A model generated the notes under the pieces. It did no database searches and had not been told where the DNA came from. It saw only the letters and a program-made list of their open reading frames with translations. From positions 1 through 45,403 of the forward strand of contig CAZKWE010000078.1 in NCBI GenBank assembly GCA_964556545.1: a stretch of 45,403 bases of DNA. The letters run 5' to 3'. This document shows positions 17,446-26,551 of the stretch, one piece after another (position 1 is the stretch's first letter; each line of letters opens with the position of its first letter). The translations under genes were made by a program, and so were the position numbers. The DNA comes from JALSKU01 sp964556545. GTDB taxonomy: Bacteria; Campylobacterota; Campylobacteria; Campylobacterales; JALSKU01.

Positions 17446-18666
17446 TTATGCTATTTTTTTAGAATTTTTTATATATAGAGGTTTTGTTTTATTTACCACA
17501 ACATCTTTTGTTATCAATACTTCATATCCTTCAAGCTCAGGAAGTTCAAACATTATATCAACCATTATCTCTTCCATGATAGACCTTAATCCTCTGGCTC
17601 CGGTTTTTCTGTTTATTGCCATCTTCGCAACTTCTCTTAAAGCATCCTCTTCAAAATTTAAAGTAACTCCGTCTATGGCAAACAATTTTTGATACTGTTT
17701 AAGTATGGCATTTTTTGGTTCGGTCAGTATTTTAACCATATCATCTTCCGTAATTTGATTTAGTGTGGCTATAGAGTGAAGCCTTCCTATCAGTTCTGGT
17801 ATCAATCCATAATTTACCAAATCATCCGGCTCAACTAGTTCAATCAAATTGTCCTCTTCACTTTTTTTTCTTTTTGCTTGATTAAAACCAAGAACATTAT
17901 TGCCTATTCTTCTTTTGATGATATCATTAAGACCGTCAAAGGCTCCGCCGCAAACAAATAAAATATTGGATGTATCAATTTGGGTAAATTCTTGATTTGG
18001 ATGCTTTCTTCCTCCTTTTGGCGGAATATTTACCAAACTTCCCTCTATAATTTTTAAAAGTGCCTGCTGTACCCCTTCACCCGAAACATCTCTTGTAATA
18101 GATCTGTTTTCACTCATTCTTGCAATCTTATCTATCTCATCAACAAAAACTATGCCTTTTTCAGCTTTTTTAATATCACCGTCAGCTTCCTGAAGCAGTT
18201 TTGTCAAAATATTTTCAACATCTTCCCCGACATATCCCGCTTCAGTCAAACTTGTAGCATCTGCAATGGCTATAGGAACATCTAAAAATTTGGCCATAGT
18301 CTGTGCCATAAGTGTTTTTCCGCTTCCTGTAGGTCCTATAAATAATATATTTGACTTTTGTATTTCGGTATTGTCGTCTTTAAAAGAAGCACTTTTAAAA
18401 ATTCTTTTATAGTGATTGTAAACACCTACTGCAAATATTTTCTTTGCATTATGCTGTCCTACAACATACTCATCTAAAACTTTTTTTAACTCTTTTGGGG
18501 TGAATATCCTTTTTTCATCATCATTTATACTCTCTGCAAGATCATCATCTCCAAAAAGTATCTTATATGCCGAAACTACACAATGCTCACAAATACAGAC
18601 TCCGTTTCCTTCAATCAGTCTGTTATCATTACTCTCTTTGGAGTTGCAAAAACTGCAATGCTTCAT
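17446..18666 (-). CDS. clpX: ATP-dependent Clp protease ATP-binding subunit ClpX
   Basis: ClpX is the AAA+ unfoldase that delivers tagged proteins to ClpP. The zinc-binding domain has the pairs CSFC and CEHC within residues 4-28. The AAA+ domain has Walker A FIGPTGSGKTLMAQ near 110, Walker B GIVFVDEIDKIAR, the pore loop GYVGEDVEN and the RKH loop GGRKHPNQEF. The C-terminal small domain contains NRKTGARGLRSIMEEIM. The 406-residue length is typical. It lies between lpxA and mreB with spacers of 10-24 bases; clpP is not in the window. Confidence 0.97.
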   Translation of the reverse strand: MKHCSFCNSKESNDNRLIEGNGVCICEHCVVSAYKILFGDDDLAESINDDEKRIFTPKELKKVLDEYVVGQHNAKKIFAVGVYNHYKRIFKSASFKDDNTEIQKSNILFIGPTGSGKTLMAQTMAKFLDVPIAIADATSLTEAGYVGEDVENILTKLLQEADGDIKKAEKGIVFVDEIDKIARMSENRSITRDVSGEGVQQALLKIIEGSLVNIPPKGGRKHPNQEFTQIDTSNILFVCGGAFDGLNDIIKRRIGNNVLGFNQAKRKKSEEDNLIELVEPDDLVNYGLIPELIGRLHSIATLNQITEDDMVKILTEPKNAILKQYQKLFAIDGVTLNFEEDALREVAKMAINRKTGARGLRSIMEEIMVDIMFELPELEGYEVLITKDVVVNKTKPLYIKNSKKIA

Positions 18667-18690
18667 TTTTGCACCTGTTTTTTTATATTT

Positions 18691-19470
18691 TTAAACTCTT
18701 TCAAATGGTATCCCTCTTTTTGTATTTATTATAAAATTGCATAAATTTTTAACTTTGTCATTATCGCTGGTATGAAACAATTCATCAGCTATCTCTTTTA
18801 AAGCTTTGTTTGATCTAAACAGTTGTATATAAGCTTTTTTAAGAGCATCGACATCACTTCTTTCAAATCTTCTTCTAAGTCCTACAAGATTAAGCCCTTT
18901 TATCTTTGCCCTGTTTCCTTCTGCCAAACAGTATGGCGGAATATCTTGGCTAAGGGCACTTGCTCCGCCTATCATAACACTTTCACCTATTTTTACAAAC
19001 TGGTGTATCGGAGTCAATCCCCCTATAACCGTATAATCTCCTATCTCGACATGACCGGCAAGTGTAGCATTGTTGGCTAAAATGATATTATTCCCCAAAA
19101 TACAGTCGTGAGCTATATGACAATATGCCATAATATAATTATTATCTCCTATAACAGTTTTTTTATCCTGTTTCAATGTAGGAAGATTGATAGTGACAAA
19201 CTCTCTTATAATATTCTTTTCTCCGATAATAAGTTCTCCTGTCTCACCTTTGTAAGAAACATCCTGAGGTATATTGCCGACAACCGCATAAGAGTGTATC
19301 TGTGTATTTTTGCCTACTGTGGTTTTACCTTTTACCTGTGCCCCTTCATATACTTTCACTCCATCTTGCAGTTCTACTTCGCTTCCTATTGTTGCAAAAG
19401 CTCCAACTTCAACATTTTCACCTATAACGGCTCCGTCCTCTATAATGGCAAGATTGCTTATATAGGACAT
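18691..19470 (-). CDS. lpxA: UDP-N-acetylglucosamine acyltransferase
   Basis: LpxA transfers a hydroxyacyl chain from ACP to UDP-GlcNAc, the first step of lipid A synthesis. The protein is mostly left-handed beta-helix hexapeptide repeats from residue 1 to about 185, including YIMAYCHIAHDCILGNN with the catalytic histidine in the HIAHD block. A helical C-terminal domain carries GLNLVGLRRRFERSDV. At 259 residues it has the usual length. fabZ lies one base upstream, which reproduces the common fabZ-lpxA pairing. Confidence 0.96.
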   Translation of the reverse strand: MSYISNLAIIEDGAVIGENVEVGAFATIGSEVELQDGVKVYEGAQVKGKTTVGKNTQIHSYAVVGNIPQDVSYKGETGELIIGEKNIIREFVTINLPTLKQDKKTVIGDNNYIMAYCHIAHDCILGNNIILANNATLAGHVEIGDYTVIGGLTPIHQFVKIGESVMIGGASALSQDIPPYCLAEGNRAKIKGLNLVGLRRRFERSDVDALKKAYIQLFRSNKALKEIADELFHTSDNDKVKNLCNFIINTKRGIPFERV

Positions 19471-19471
19471 G

Positions 19472-19918
19472 CTACTTATCCACTATCATAGCTTTAAGCT
19501 CAGCCTCACAGGCAAGCTTCTCATCAACATAAGCTTTTGCATCCAAAACCCAGATGGATCCTTTGTGTTTAACAACATTCAGTTTATAAACAAGCTTGTC
19601 TCCGGGCTTTACGGGAGATCTAAACTTTGCTTTATCAATACTCATAAAATATACAACTTTATCTTTCGTATCATCCTGCTCGGCTTTGTTCATGCTCTCA
19701 AAAGCCAAAACACCGCCTGCTTGGGCCATGCCTTCAATAATCATAACACCCGGATATATCGGATGATCAGGAAAATGACCCTGAAATATTTGCTCTCCTA
19801 TGGTAACATTTTTATAAGCTTCGATATACTCTGCATTTTTTATTTCTACTACTCTATCAACCAATAAAAATGGAAATCTATGAGGAAGAATCTTTTGAAT
19901 ATCTACAACATTTAACAT
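19472..19918 (-). CDS. fabZ: 3-hydroxyacyl-[acyl-carrier-protein] dehydratase FabZ
   Basis: A hot-dog-fold dehydratase of fatty acid elongation. The helix motif GHFPDHPIYPGVMIIEGMAQ at about 50-69 holds the catalytic histidine and glutamate, and ILPHRFPFLLVDRV is the N-terminal signature. The length of 148 is typical. It is followed within one base by lpxA; the two compete for hydroxyacyl-ACP, so co-expression makes sense. A 38-base gap separates it from queH, containing an AT-rich TAAAAT-like sequence that could act as an internal promoter. Confidence 0.96.
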   Translation of the reverse strand: MLNVVDIQKILPHRFPFLLVDRVVEIKNAEYIEAYKNVTIGEQIFQGHFPDHPIYPGVMIIEGMAQAGGVLAFESMNKAEQDDTKDKVVYFMSIDKAKFRSPVKPGDKLVYKLNVVKHKGSIWVLDAKAYVDEKLACEAELKAMIVDK

Positions 19919-19956
19919 TTTTTTTAAACCTTTTATAGAAAAATTCTACTATTTTA

Positions 19957-21036
19957 TCAAAAAATTACTAAATTTTCTATTACATCTTGATAGTAGATAC
20001 TCTCAAGATATATTTCAAAAGATTCAAAATCAATACTCTCCACTACAATTACGGGAGAGAGTGAATAAAATGTATTTGTTATCATATTTCTAAACTCTAT
20101 CTCTTCTTCTACGGTTGGGGGATTATATATCATATCTTTAATATTTTTATAATTTGTTTGCATAATTTCATTAAAATATGAAAGTTCAACTATGCTTATA
20201 TTTTCTCTGTTTGCTTTGTAAACTTCTTTTATTTTTGTTTGAATTTTCAGTTTTGCTTTTTTTCTTTTCATATATGAGTAAAAAATAGGATATGAAGGTA
20301 TAACTTTTTTATCTATACAAAAATATGATCTTAAAAGTCTGTAATTTAAAAAACCGTTCTTTGTTATTTCATATTGCTGATTGTTTTTTTCCAAATCAAT
20401 TCGTTTTTTATACAGCTTTATTTTCTGCTGAATTGATCCTGGCTGAAGCTGTCCTGAGAGATTGACAAAAAGTTCATCAGGAATTTTTCTTTGATCCTCT
20501 CTTTGAGCACGAAGGGCATAAATGCACCCACAATAATCCTGATGATAAAGTTTGTCTTTTTTTGCCAAAGCAAACTGCTCTTGTGTTCCTCCGTTTTTTC
20601 TAAAATCAACACTTACAAATTCTATACCGTATTTTCTTGCAAGTTTGTTTCCCACTTCACTTAATTGTTTGATTGATTTTTTCGGGCTTGTCAATAATGT
20701 AGTCGTAACTTTACTCTGTTTTAATTCTTTTGCTTTTTTAATACTTTCTTCAACTCTGTCGGTAAAACATATACTGCATCTTTTCCCTTTTTCCGGCTCA
20801 TTTTCATATCCTTTTACAGCTTCCATCCAACCCCGAAAATTATACTCACCTTCGATTAGCTCGACGCCAAGCATATCACAGCTTCTTTGCACATCAAGAA
20901 GTCTCAAGCGATACTCACTGTAAGGATGAATGTTCGGATCATAAAAAAAACCTATCAACTTTTCATTCGGATAAATTTTTTTTAGTTTTTGCAGAAAAAA
21001 GTGGCTGTCAACCGAACAGCAGATATGAACCAGCAT
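19957..21036 (-). CDS. queH: Epoxyqueuosine reductase QueH, long form
   Basis: QueH reduces epoxyqueuosine to queuosine in tRNA, replacing the unrelated cobalamin enzyme QueG. The N-terminal half shows the family cysteines: HICCSVDSHF (C6, C7), GKRCSICFTDRVE near 88, and YHQDYCGCIYALRAQ near 168. FYDPNIHPYSEYRLR is another DUF208 signature. The remaining 180 residues or so are a basic extension beyond the short Firmicutes form; similar long forms occur in Helicobacter-type relatives. The gene lies seven bases after prxQ. Catalysis is well supported; the role of the extension is unknown. Confidence 0.9.
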   Translation of the reverse strand: MLVHICCSVDSHFFLQKLKKIYPNEKLIGFFYDPNIHPYSEYRLRLLDVQRSCDMLGVELIEGEYNFRGWMEAVKGYENEPEKGKRCSICFTDRVEESIKKAKELKQSKVTTTLLTSPKKSIKQLSEVGNKLARKYGIEFVSVDFRKNGGTQEQFALAKKDKLYHQDYCGCIYALRAQREDQRKIPDELFVNLSGQLQPGSIQQKIKLYKKRIDLEKNNQQYEITKNGFLNYRLLRSYFCIDKKVIPSYPIFYSYMKRKKAKLKIQTKIKEVYKANRENISIVELSYFNEIMQTNYKNIKDMIYNPPTVEEEIEFRNMITNTFYSLSPVIVVESIDFESFEIYLESIYYQDVIENLVIF

Positions 21037-21043
21037 TTAAAAA

Positions 21044-21517
21044 CTACCCCTGAGTTTTTAACTCTTCAAGTTTTGCTTTAACTTCTTTGATATGTCCTTT
21101 TACTTTTACTTTATCCCATCTATAAGCTACTTTTCCATCCGGATTTATCAGATATGTAGTTCTTACAACTCCCATATATTCTCTTGCAAACATTTTTTTT
21201 AATTGCCATACCCCATATTTTTCCAAAACTCTTTTTTCTTCATCACTCAAGAGTGTAATTTTCAAATTTTTCTTCTGTATAAAATTTCTATGCTTCTTCG
21301 GACTGTCCGGACTGATACCCAAAACTACTGCATCAAGTTTTTCAAAAGATGACAGATTTTCACTAAAATCACATGCTTCAACCGTACAGCCAGGAGTATT
21401 ATCTTTTGGATAAAAGTATAAAACTATCCATCTTCCTTTTAAATCTCTTAAGCATATATCCACCTCGTCTTGATTTGGCAGACAAAAATCTTTAGCCGAC
21501 TCTCCTACTGCTATCAT
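21044..21517 (-). CDS. bcp: Thiol peroxidase of the Bcp/PrxQ family
   Basis: This 157-residue thioredoxin-dependent peroxiredoxin reduces hydrogen and alkyl peroxides in the cytoplasm. The active-site motif is FYPKDNTPGCTVEACDF, with peroxidatic C44 and resolving C49 in the C-x4-C arrangement of PrxQ. GISPDSPKKHRNFIQKKNL is the second conserved block and the arginine in VVRTTYLINPDG completes the active site. Its start overlaps the stop of the upstream GGDEF-EAL gene by four bases (ATGA). Its likely reductant, thioredoxin, is encoded elsewhere in the window. Confidence 0.94.
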   Translation of the reverse strand: MIAVGESAKDFCLPNQDEVDICLRDLKGRWIVLYFYPKDNTPGCTVEACDFSENLSSFEKLDAVVLGISPDSPKKHRNFIQKKNLKITLLSDEEKRVLEKYGVWQLKKMFAREYMGVVRTTYLINPDGKVAYRWDKVKVKGHIKEVKAKLEELKTQG

Positions 21518-24414
21518 GCTCTCTCCTTTTTTCTATAAAAATTTTTTAAAAATACTGTAATCTCTTTTTGCGATAAAGGCTTACTATATAAATATCCCTG
21601 TATAATATGACACCCTTTGTCAAAAAGAAATTTTTCCTGTTTAGGATTTTCTATGCCTTCAGCTATTATTCGAAGATTTAAACCTTTGCCCAATTCTATA
21701 ATGGTGCTTACAATAGCTTCATCTTCAAAATAACCCGGTATATCTTTGATAAACGATTGGTCTATCTTGATAACATCAAGTGGAAGTTTCTTGATATAAG
21801 CCAAAGATGAATATCCGGTACCAAAATCATCTATTGATACGGAACATCCGAGATTTCTTATGTTTTTAAGCAATTGATATGAACTTTTTATATCATTCAT
21901 CACAAAATCTTCCGTTATCTCAAACTCTATCAAAGCAGGATTGCAATTGTGAATTTTTAAATAATTCTTTATAGTATCTAAAATATTATGATCTTTAAGC
22001 TGTTTATCATCCAAATTGATTGAAACTCTCTGTATATCAGGAAACAAGGAAGGCAAATTTGCTGCAAATTTTATAGCTTTGTTCATAACCAGATTTCCTA
22101 TATCATTTATAAGATTACATTCAGATGCTATACTTATAAATTCTCCCGGACTTATAATTCTATTTCTCTTTCTCCATCTAACCAATGCTTCAAGTCCTAT
22201 TACTTTTTGATTTTTTATATCAATCTGCGGCTGATAATAAACCAAAAATTCGTCATTCTCTATGGCTTTTTTCAAATCTTCCTCTACGGTATGCCTTTGC
22301 ATAATCCTTTCATACATTTTTTCTTCATAAAACACATATCTGTTTTTTTCTCTCTCTTTTGCTATATACATAGCAATGTCAGCATTTCTCAAAAGTTCTT
22401 CACTTGTAGTTCCATCATCAGGAAAAACCGATATGCCTATACTTATGCCTATCTTCAAAAGATGTCCTCTTATAGAAAAAGGCAGAGAAAAAGTATTGTT
22501 TAATTTTTCAGCAATTTTAACTATATCATTTTCATCGTGAAAACCGCTCAATAAAAAAACAAATTCATCACCGCCAAATCTAAAAAGATAATCGCTTTGT
22601 CTTATCTCTTCTTTTAATCTTTTTGTTGCCTGAATTAAAAGTTCATCCCCGATATCATGTCCGTAAAAATCATTGATATTTTTAAATCCGTCAAAATCCA
22701 TAAATAAGATTGCAATTTTACTGTTTTCTCTTTTTGCCTTTAATATTTCATGTATAATTATCTCGCCAAACATAAATCTGTTAGGTAAATTTGTCAAAGC
22801 ATCATGTCTTGCCCTGTAAACAAGTTTTGCCTCATTCTCTTTGAGCTCTTTTTCTATCTTTTTTCTTTGGCTTATATCTCTTAAAACGGTATAAAATAGC
22901 ATTTTATCTTGTATTTCAATAGCACTTATAACTATATCCAGCCAAAAAGTAATCCCGTTGAGCTTCTTTGCCAGCCACTCGCCTCTGTAAACTCCCTCTC
23001 TTTTTGCTTCATCAAATATAAAATTCATTTTCTCTTCGGACAAACTTCCGTCAAGTTGAAATTTTGGCGACAAAGAGACAACATTATATTTTAAAAGTTC
23101 ATCTTTGTTTTTCGCGCCAAACATTTTAACCGAAGCTTCATTGCAGTCTAAAAATTTTTCCTCATCATCAAGAAATATTCCATCTTTTGATTTTTCAAAA
23201 AGAAGCTGAAAAACCTTTTTTTGGCTGATTATTTTATTGTATTGTTTTAACAAATCTTCTTCATAACTTTGTAGGATTTGTTTTATTTTATTGGCTATCA
23301 TAATCATCACCGCACCCAAAAGAATGATCATAATCAGTGAGATAATTACAATAGTTCGTATAATTCTGTCTAAATCCTGTTTTAAAAATGCATATCGTTT
23401 TAAAGCCAGTTTTCTTATATCGGAAACATAAAAACCGGTACCTATAACAAAACCGAATTCGGGTATATTTTTTATATATGAAATTTTTCTTGAAGGTTTA
23501 TGGGAGATGGGATCATATGAAGTCATATAGCTTACAAAAAATCCCTCTTTATTGATTCTTGCTCCCGTAATTATCTCTTTTACTATATGCCTGTTATCAA
23601 AGAAAAGATTTATCCTGTTTTTTCCTATAAGATCTTTTTTGATATGACTAAGAGTAGTACCGTTATAATCATATGCAAAAATGTAGCCTTTGTCTGCATA
23701 TCTGTAATTTCTTATGATTTTTAGTGCTATTTTTTTGGCTTTTTCGATAACATCTTCTACATAAAAAGCACTTCCGATATATATATCAAGAGGTTTAAAC
23801 CATCTAAAGTAGCCTATCTTTTTTTCCATGGTTTTTTTACCCGGCTTATACCAGTACCAACTGTCAAATGCTTTATCTTTTCTTTTGAGTATATTTATAG
23901 CTTTTTTTATAATCTTAGTTCCTACGGCATCTTTTATATTGAGTAAATTTTTACCTTCAAGTTCGGGGTTGGTCGGTAAAAGCAAACAAGTGCCGTCCAT
24001 CTTATACATATAAAAATATCCGCTTAAATCATTGAAAAAACGCAAATTTCTAAGTCTGTTTTTTATAATATTGATTGTATATTCTTTGCCAAAAACTTGA
24101 TTTGCATTATAAATATCCTCTATTGTCTTATATGCAAAATCAACCAAATTTTTTACATTTTGTTTTGATTCATCTATAAGAATTTTTTTATTGTACTCTA
24201 TCTGCTCGGATAATTTGGTTATTCTGTCTTCTACTTCAAGTTTTTTTAATTTTAGCAATTTTATCTTGTAAGTATCAATGTCGCTTTTATATACCTGTTT
24301 TTCCCTGTATACAAAAAAAGTTGCTATAGATACCACTATCACTACAATCGATAGCAATGGTATAAAATATATCCATTTTATAAGTTTTGCATTATTTTTT
24401 TTATCTATTTTCAT
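21514..24414 (-). CDS. Membrane-bound double-Cache, PAS, GGDEF, EAL c-di-GMP regulator
   Basis: A 966-residue sensor. TM1 is at about 13-35 and TM2 at about 352-374. The periplasmic loop between them holds two Cache_2-like repeats, each ending in a similar strand (IYIGSAFYVEDV near 211, GFVIGTGFYVSDI near 321). A PAS/PAC domain covers about 400-520. The GGDEF domain has FGGDEF at 613-618 and an intact inhibitory site RQSD at 605-608. The EAL domain has EALVRW at 742-747, SINLDD, IEFEITED, DDFGTGYSSL at 862 and QGYLYSKP. Both cyclase and phosphodiesterase motifs look intact, so the direction of activity cannot be told from sequence. The ligand is unknown. It heads a long minus-strand run from a divergent promoter. 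Confidence 0.93.
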   Translation of the reverse strand: MKIDKKNNAKLIKWIYFIPLLSIVVIVVSIATFFVYREKQVYKSDIDTYKIKLLKLKKLEVEDRITKLSEQIEYNKKILIDESKQNVKNLVDFAYKTIEDIYNANQVFGKEYTINIIKNRLRNLRFFNDLSGYFYMYKMDGTCLLLPTNPELEGKNLLNIKDAVGTKIIKKAINILKRKDKAFDSWYWYKPGKKTMEKKIGYFRWFKPLDIYIGSAFYVEDVIEKAKKIALKIIRNYRYADKGYIFAYDYNGTTLSHIKKDLIGKNRINLFFDNRHIVKEIITGARINKEGFFVSYMTSYDPISHKPSRKISYIKNIPEFGFVIGTGFYVSDIRKLALKRYAFLKQDLDRIIRTIVIISLIMIILLGAVMIMIANKIKQILQSYEEDLLKQYNKIISQKKVFQLLFEKSKDGIFLDDEEKFLDCNEASVKMFGAKNKDELLKYNVVSLSPKFQLDGSLSEEKMNFIFDEAKREGVYRGEWLAKKLNGITFWLDIVISAIEIQDKMLFYTVLRDISQRKKIEKELKENEAKLVYRARHDALTNLPNRFMFGEIIIHEILKAKRENSKIAILFMDFDGFKNINDFYGHDIGDELLIQATKRLKEEIRQSDYLFRFGGDEFVFLLSGFHDENDIVKIAEKLNNTFSLPFSIRGHLLKIGISIGISVFPDDGTTSEELLRNADIAMYIAKEREKNRYVFYEEKMYERIMQRHTVEEDLKKAIENDEFLVYYQPQIDIKNQKVIGLEALVRWRKRNRIISPGEFISIASECNLINDIGNLVMNKAIKFAANLPSLFPDIQRVSINLDDKQLKDHNILDTIKNYLKIHNCNPALIEFEITEDFVMNDIKSSYQLLKNIRNLGCSVSIDDFGTGYSSLAYIKKLPLDVIKIDQSFIKDIPGYFEDEAIVSTIIELGKGLNLRIIAEGIENPKQEKFLFDKGCHIIQGYLYSKPLSQKEITVFLKNFYRKKERA

Positions 24415-24448
24415 ATTTTACCGATTTTTATCTTTTTAAAGAGTAAGC

Positions 24449-24454
24449 ATTATA
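24449..24454 (-). promoter_or_regulatory. Probable -10 box for the GGDEF-EAL gene
   Basis: TATAAT on the minus strand, 35 bases upstream of the ATG at 24414, in the 140-base divergent gap with ilvE. No clear -35 box. Confidence 0.5.
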
Positions 24455-24522
24455 CAAAAATATATTTTAAAAAAAGATTTACAAACTACACCATAATAAG
24501 GTTTTAATCTTATATTGGCTAA

Positions 24523-24528
24523 TATAAT
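24523..24528 (+). promoter_or_regulatory. Probable -10 box for the ilvE operon
   Basis: TATAAT 27 bases before the ilvE ATG, with GAGGA at 24543-24547 as ribosome-binding site. The predicted leader is very short (about 20 bases), leaving no room for a leader-peptide attenuator. Confidence 0.55.
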
Positions 24529-24554
24529 AACTCAATTTAGAATGAGGAATTTTA

Positions 24555-25478
24555 ATGGAAAAAGCAAAATATATATGGATGGACGGCAAGCTTGTACCCT
24601 GGGATAAAGCCAGTGTTCATATACTTACTCATACACTTCATTACGGAAACGGTGTATTTGAAGGAACAAGAGCATACCAAACAGATAACGGTCTTGCTAT
24701 TTTTAGGCTAAAAGATCACACAAAAAGACTTTTAAATTCTGCAAAGATTACAATGATAAAATCTCCATATTCTCAAGAAGAGCTTGAAGATGCACAAATT
24801 AAACTGTTAAAATCAAACGATTTTAAATCAAATGTTTATATAAGACCTTTAATATATCTGGGATACGGGGTTATGGGATTGTATCATATAAATGCTCCTG
24901 TAAATGTTGCCATAGCCGCATGGGAATGGGGAAGTTATCTTGGTGATGAAGGTTTGCAAAACGGTATCAGAGTAAAGATAAGCTCATTTACCAGAAATTC
25001 TGTCAAATCCACCATGGGAAAAGCAAAAGCTGCAGCAAATTATCTAAATTCCCAAATGGCAAAATTTGAAGCAATTGACTGCGGATATGAAGAGGCACTT
25101 TTGCTTGATGATGAGGGATTTGTGGCTGAAGGAAGCGGTGAATGTTTTTTTATAGTAAGAGACGGCATTCTTATAACTCCGCCAAATGATAATTCGCTTG
25201 AATCAATCACACAGGATACCGTTTTACAGTTAGCAAAAGATTTTAATCTACCCATTGAAAGAAGAAGGATTACAAGAGATGAAATTTTTATAGCAGATGA
25301 AGCTTTTTTTACAGGAACTGCTGCAGAATTAACACCTGTCAAGGAAGTGGATGCCAGAGTAATTGGCAACGGCAAAAGAGGAGAAATAACAAAAAAACTA
25401 CAAGATGCTTACTTTGATGTAGTTTACGGAAGAAATAAAAAGTATAAACACTTACTGACATACATAAAAGGAAAATAA
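24555..25478 (+). CDS. ilvE: Branched-chain amino acid aminotransferase
   Basis: A fold-type IV PLP enzyme that transaminates the last step of leucine, isoleucine and valine synthesis. The N-terminal VHILTHTLHYGNGVFEGTRAY, the PLP lysine within STMGKAKAAANYLNSQMAK near 155-165, and EEALLLDDEGFVAEGSGEC are all typical. The phosphate-binding AFFTGTAAELTPV lies near residue 255. At 307 residues it has the usual length. Its stop overlaps the SPFH gene start by one base (TAATG), so the two are probably co-translated. Confidence 0.96.
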   Translation: MEKAKYIWMDGKLVPWDKASVHILTHTLHYGNGVFEGTRAYQTDNGLAIFRLKDHTKRLLNSAKITMIKSPYSQEELEDAQIKLLKSNDFKSNVYIRPLIYLGYGVMGLYHINAPVNVAIAAWEWGSYLGDEGLQNGIRVKISSFTRNSVKSTMGKAKAAANYLNSQMAKFEAIDCGYEEALLLDDEGFVAEGSGECFFIVRDGILITPPNDNSLESITQDTVLQLAKDFNLPIERRRITRDEIFIADEAFFTGTAAELTPVKEVDARVIGNGKRGEITKKLQDAYFDVVYGRNKKYKHLLTYIKGK

Positions 25479-26551
25479 TGCCGGCAGATTTAAATGACTA
25501 TTTTAACAAAAATAGCAAAAAAAGAGATGATAACAATTCATCAGGAAATAATTTTGAACCACCTCAGTTTTTTAAAGACTTGGGAAAAAGAGCAGGAGTA
25601 ATATATCTTTTTATTATCATAATAGGACTTCTTATCATATCAAAACCGTTTGTAGTTATAAACTCGGGAGAAGTAGGCATAAAAGCAACTGCGGGAAAAT
25701 ATGACCCAAAAGCATTAAATCCGGGTCTACACTTTTTTATACCCTTTATTCAGGATATTTTTGTAGTTGACACAAGAGTCAGAATTATAAATTATACCAA
25801 TAATGAAGATTTATCTATAAAAGTTCCGAATTCAGGTATCAAATACAAAAGTGCAATTTCGGTGCTTGATGCAAGAGGACTTCCCGTATCCATAGAGCTT
25901 ACCGTACAATATAAACTAAAAGCACAAAGTGCTCCTCAAACCATAGCAACATGGGGTCTTTCATGGGAAGACAAGATAGTAAACCCGGTTGTAAGAGATG
26001 TAACGAGAAATATAGTAGGAAAATATACTGCTGAAGAACTACCTGTAAAAAGAAATGAAATTGCAGCACAAATCACAAGCAGTATAAAAGACAGGATTGA
26101 TGCTCAGCCCGGTCAACCTGTAGAACTTTTGGCAGTTCAACTAAGAAAAATAGTTCTTCCTCAAAAAATAAAAGATCAAATTTTAAGAGTCCAAATAGCC
26201 AAACAACAAGCCGAACAAGCAAGATATGAGGTAGAAAAAGCCAAACAGACAGCTCAGAAAAATGCCGCTTTGGCTCAAGGTGATGCCAATGCCAGAAAGA
26301 TAAGAGCACAAGGACAAGCTGATGCTGTCAAGATAGAAGCCGATGCCAATGCTTATGCAAATGAAAAACTTGGCAAAAGTGTAACTCCAAATCTTTTAAA
26401 ACTTCGTCAACTTGATGTCCAAGGCAAATTCAATGAAGCTTTAAAAGTAAACAAAGATGCAAAAATATTTTTAACACCCGGAGGAGTAGTGCCGAATATC
26501 TGGCTTGATAGTAAAAACAAAGAGAGGTCAATATCAGTTGGAAACAGATAA
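25478..26551 (+). CDS. SPFH/band 7 (prohibitin-like) membrane protein
   Basis: The 357-residue protein has a charged N-terminus, one membrane segment at about 40-57, and an SPFH/prohibitin domain at about 60-235 (GEVGIKATAGKYDPKALNPG, ALNPGLHFFIPFIQDIFVVD). A long alanine/glutamine-rich coiled coil follows at about 225-315. SPFH proteins oligomerise into large ring or cage assemblies on membranes, often controlling proteases such as FtsH. No NfeD or HflC partner is adjacent, so it is neither a typical QmcA-NfeD nor an HflKC pair. It sits between ilvE and hisIE with overlaps on both sides, a conserved-looking but functionally unexplained placement. Confidence 0.88.
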   Translation: MPADLNDYFNKNSKKRDDNNSSGNNFEPPQFFKDLGKRAGVIYLFIIIIGLLIISKPFVVINSGEVGIKATAGKYDPKALNPGLHFFIPFIQDIFVVDTRVRIINYTNNEDLSIKVPNSGIKYKSAISVLDARGLPVSIELTVQYKLKAQSAPQTIATWGLSWEDKIVNPVVRDVTRNIVGKYTAEELPVKRNEIAAQITSSIKDRIDAQPGQPVELLAVQLRKIVLPQKIKDQILRVQIAKQQAEQARYEVEKAKQTAQKNAALAQGDANARKIRAQGQADAVKIEADANAYANEKLGKSVTPNLLKLRQLDVQGKFNEALKVNKDAKIFLTPGGVVPNIWLDSKNKERSISVGNR

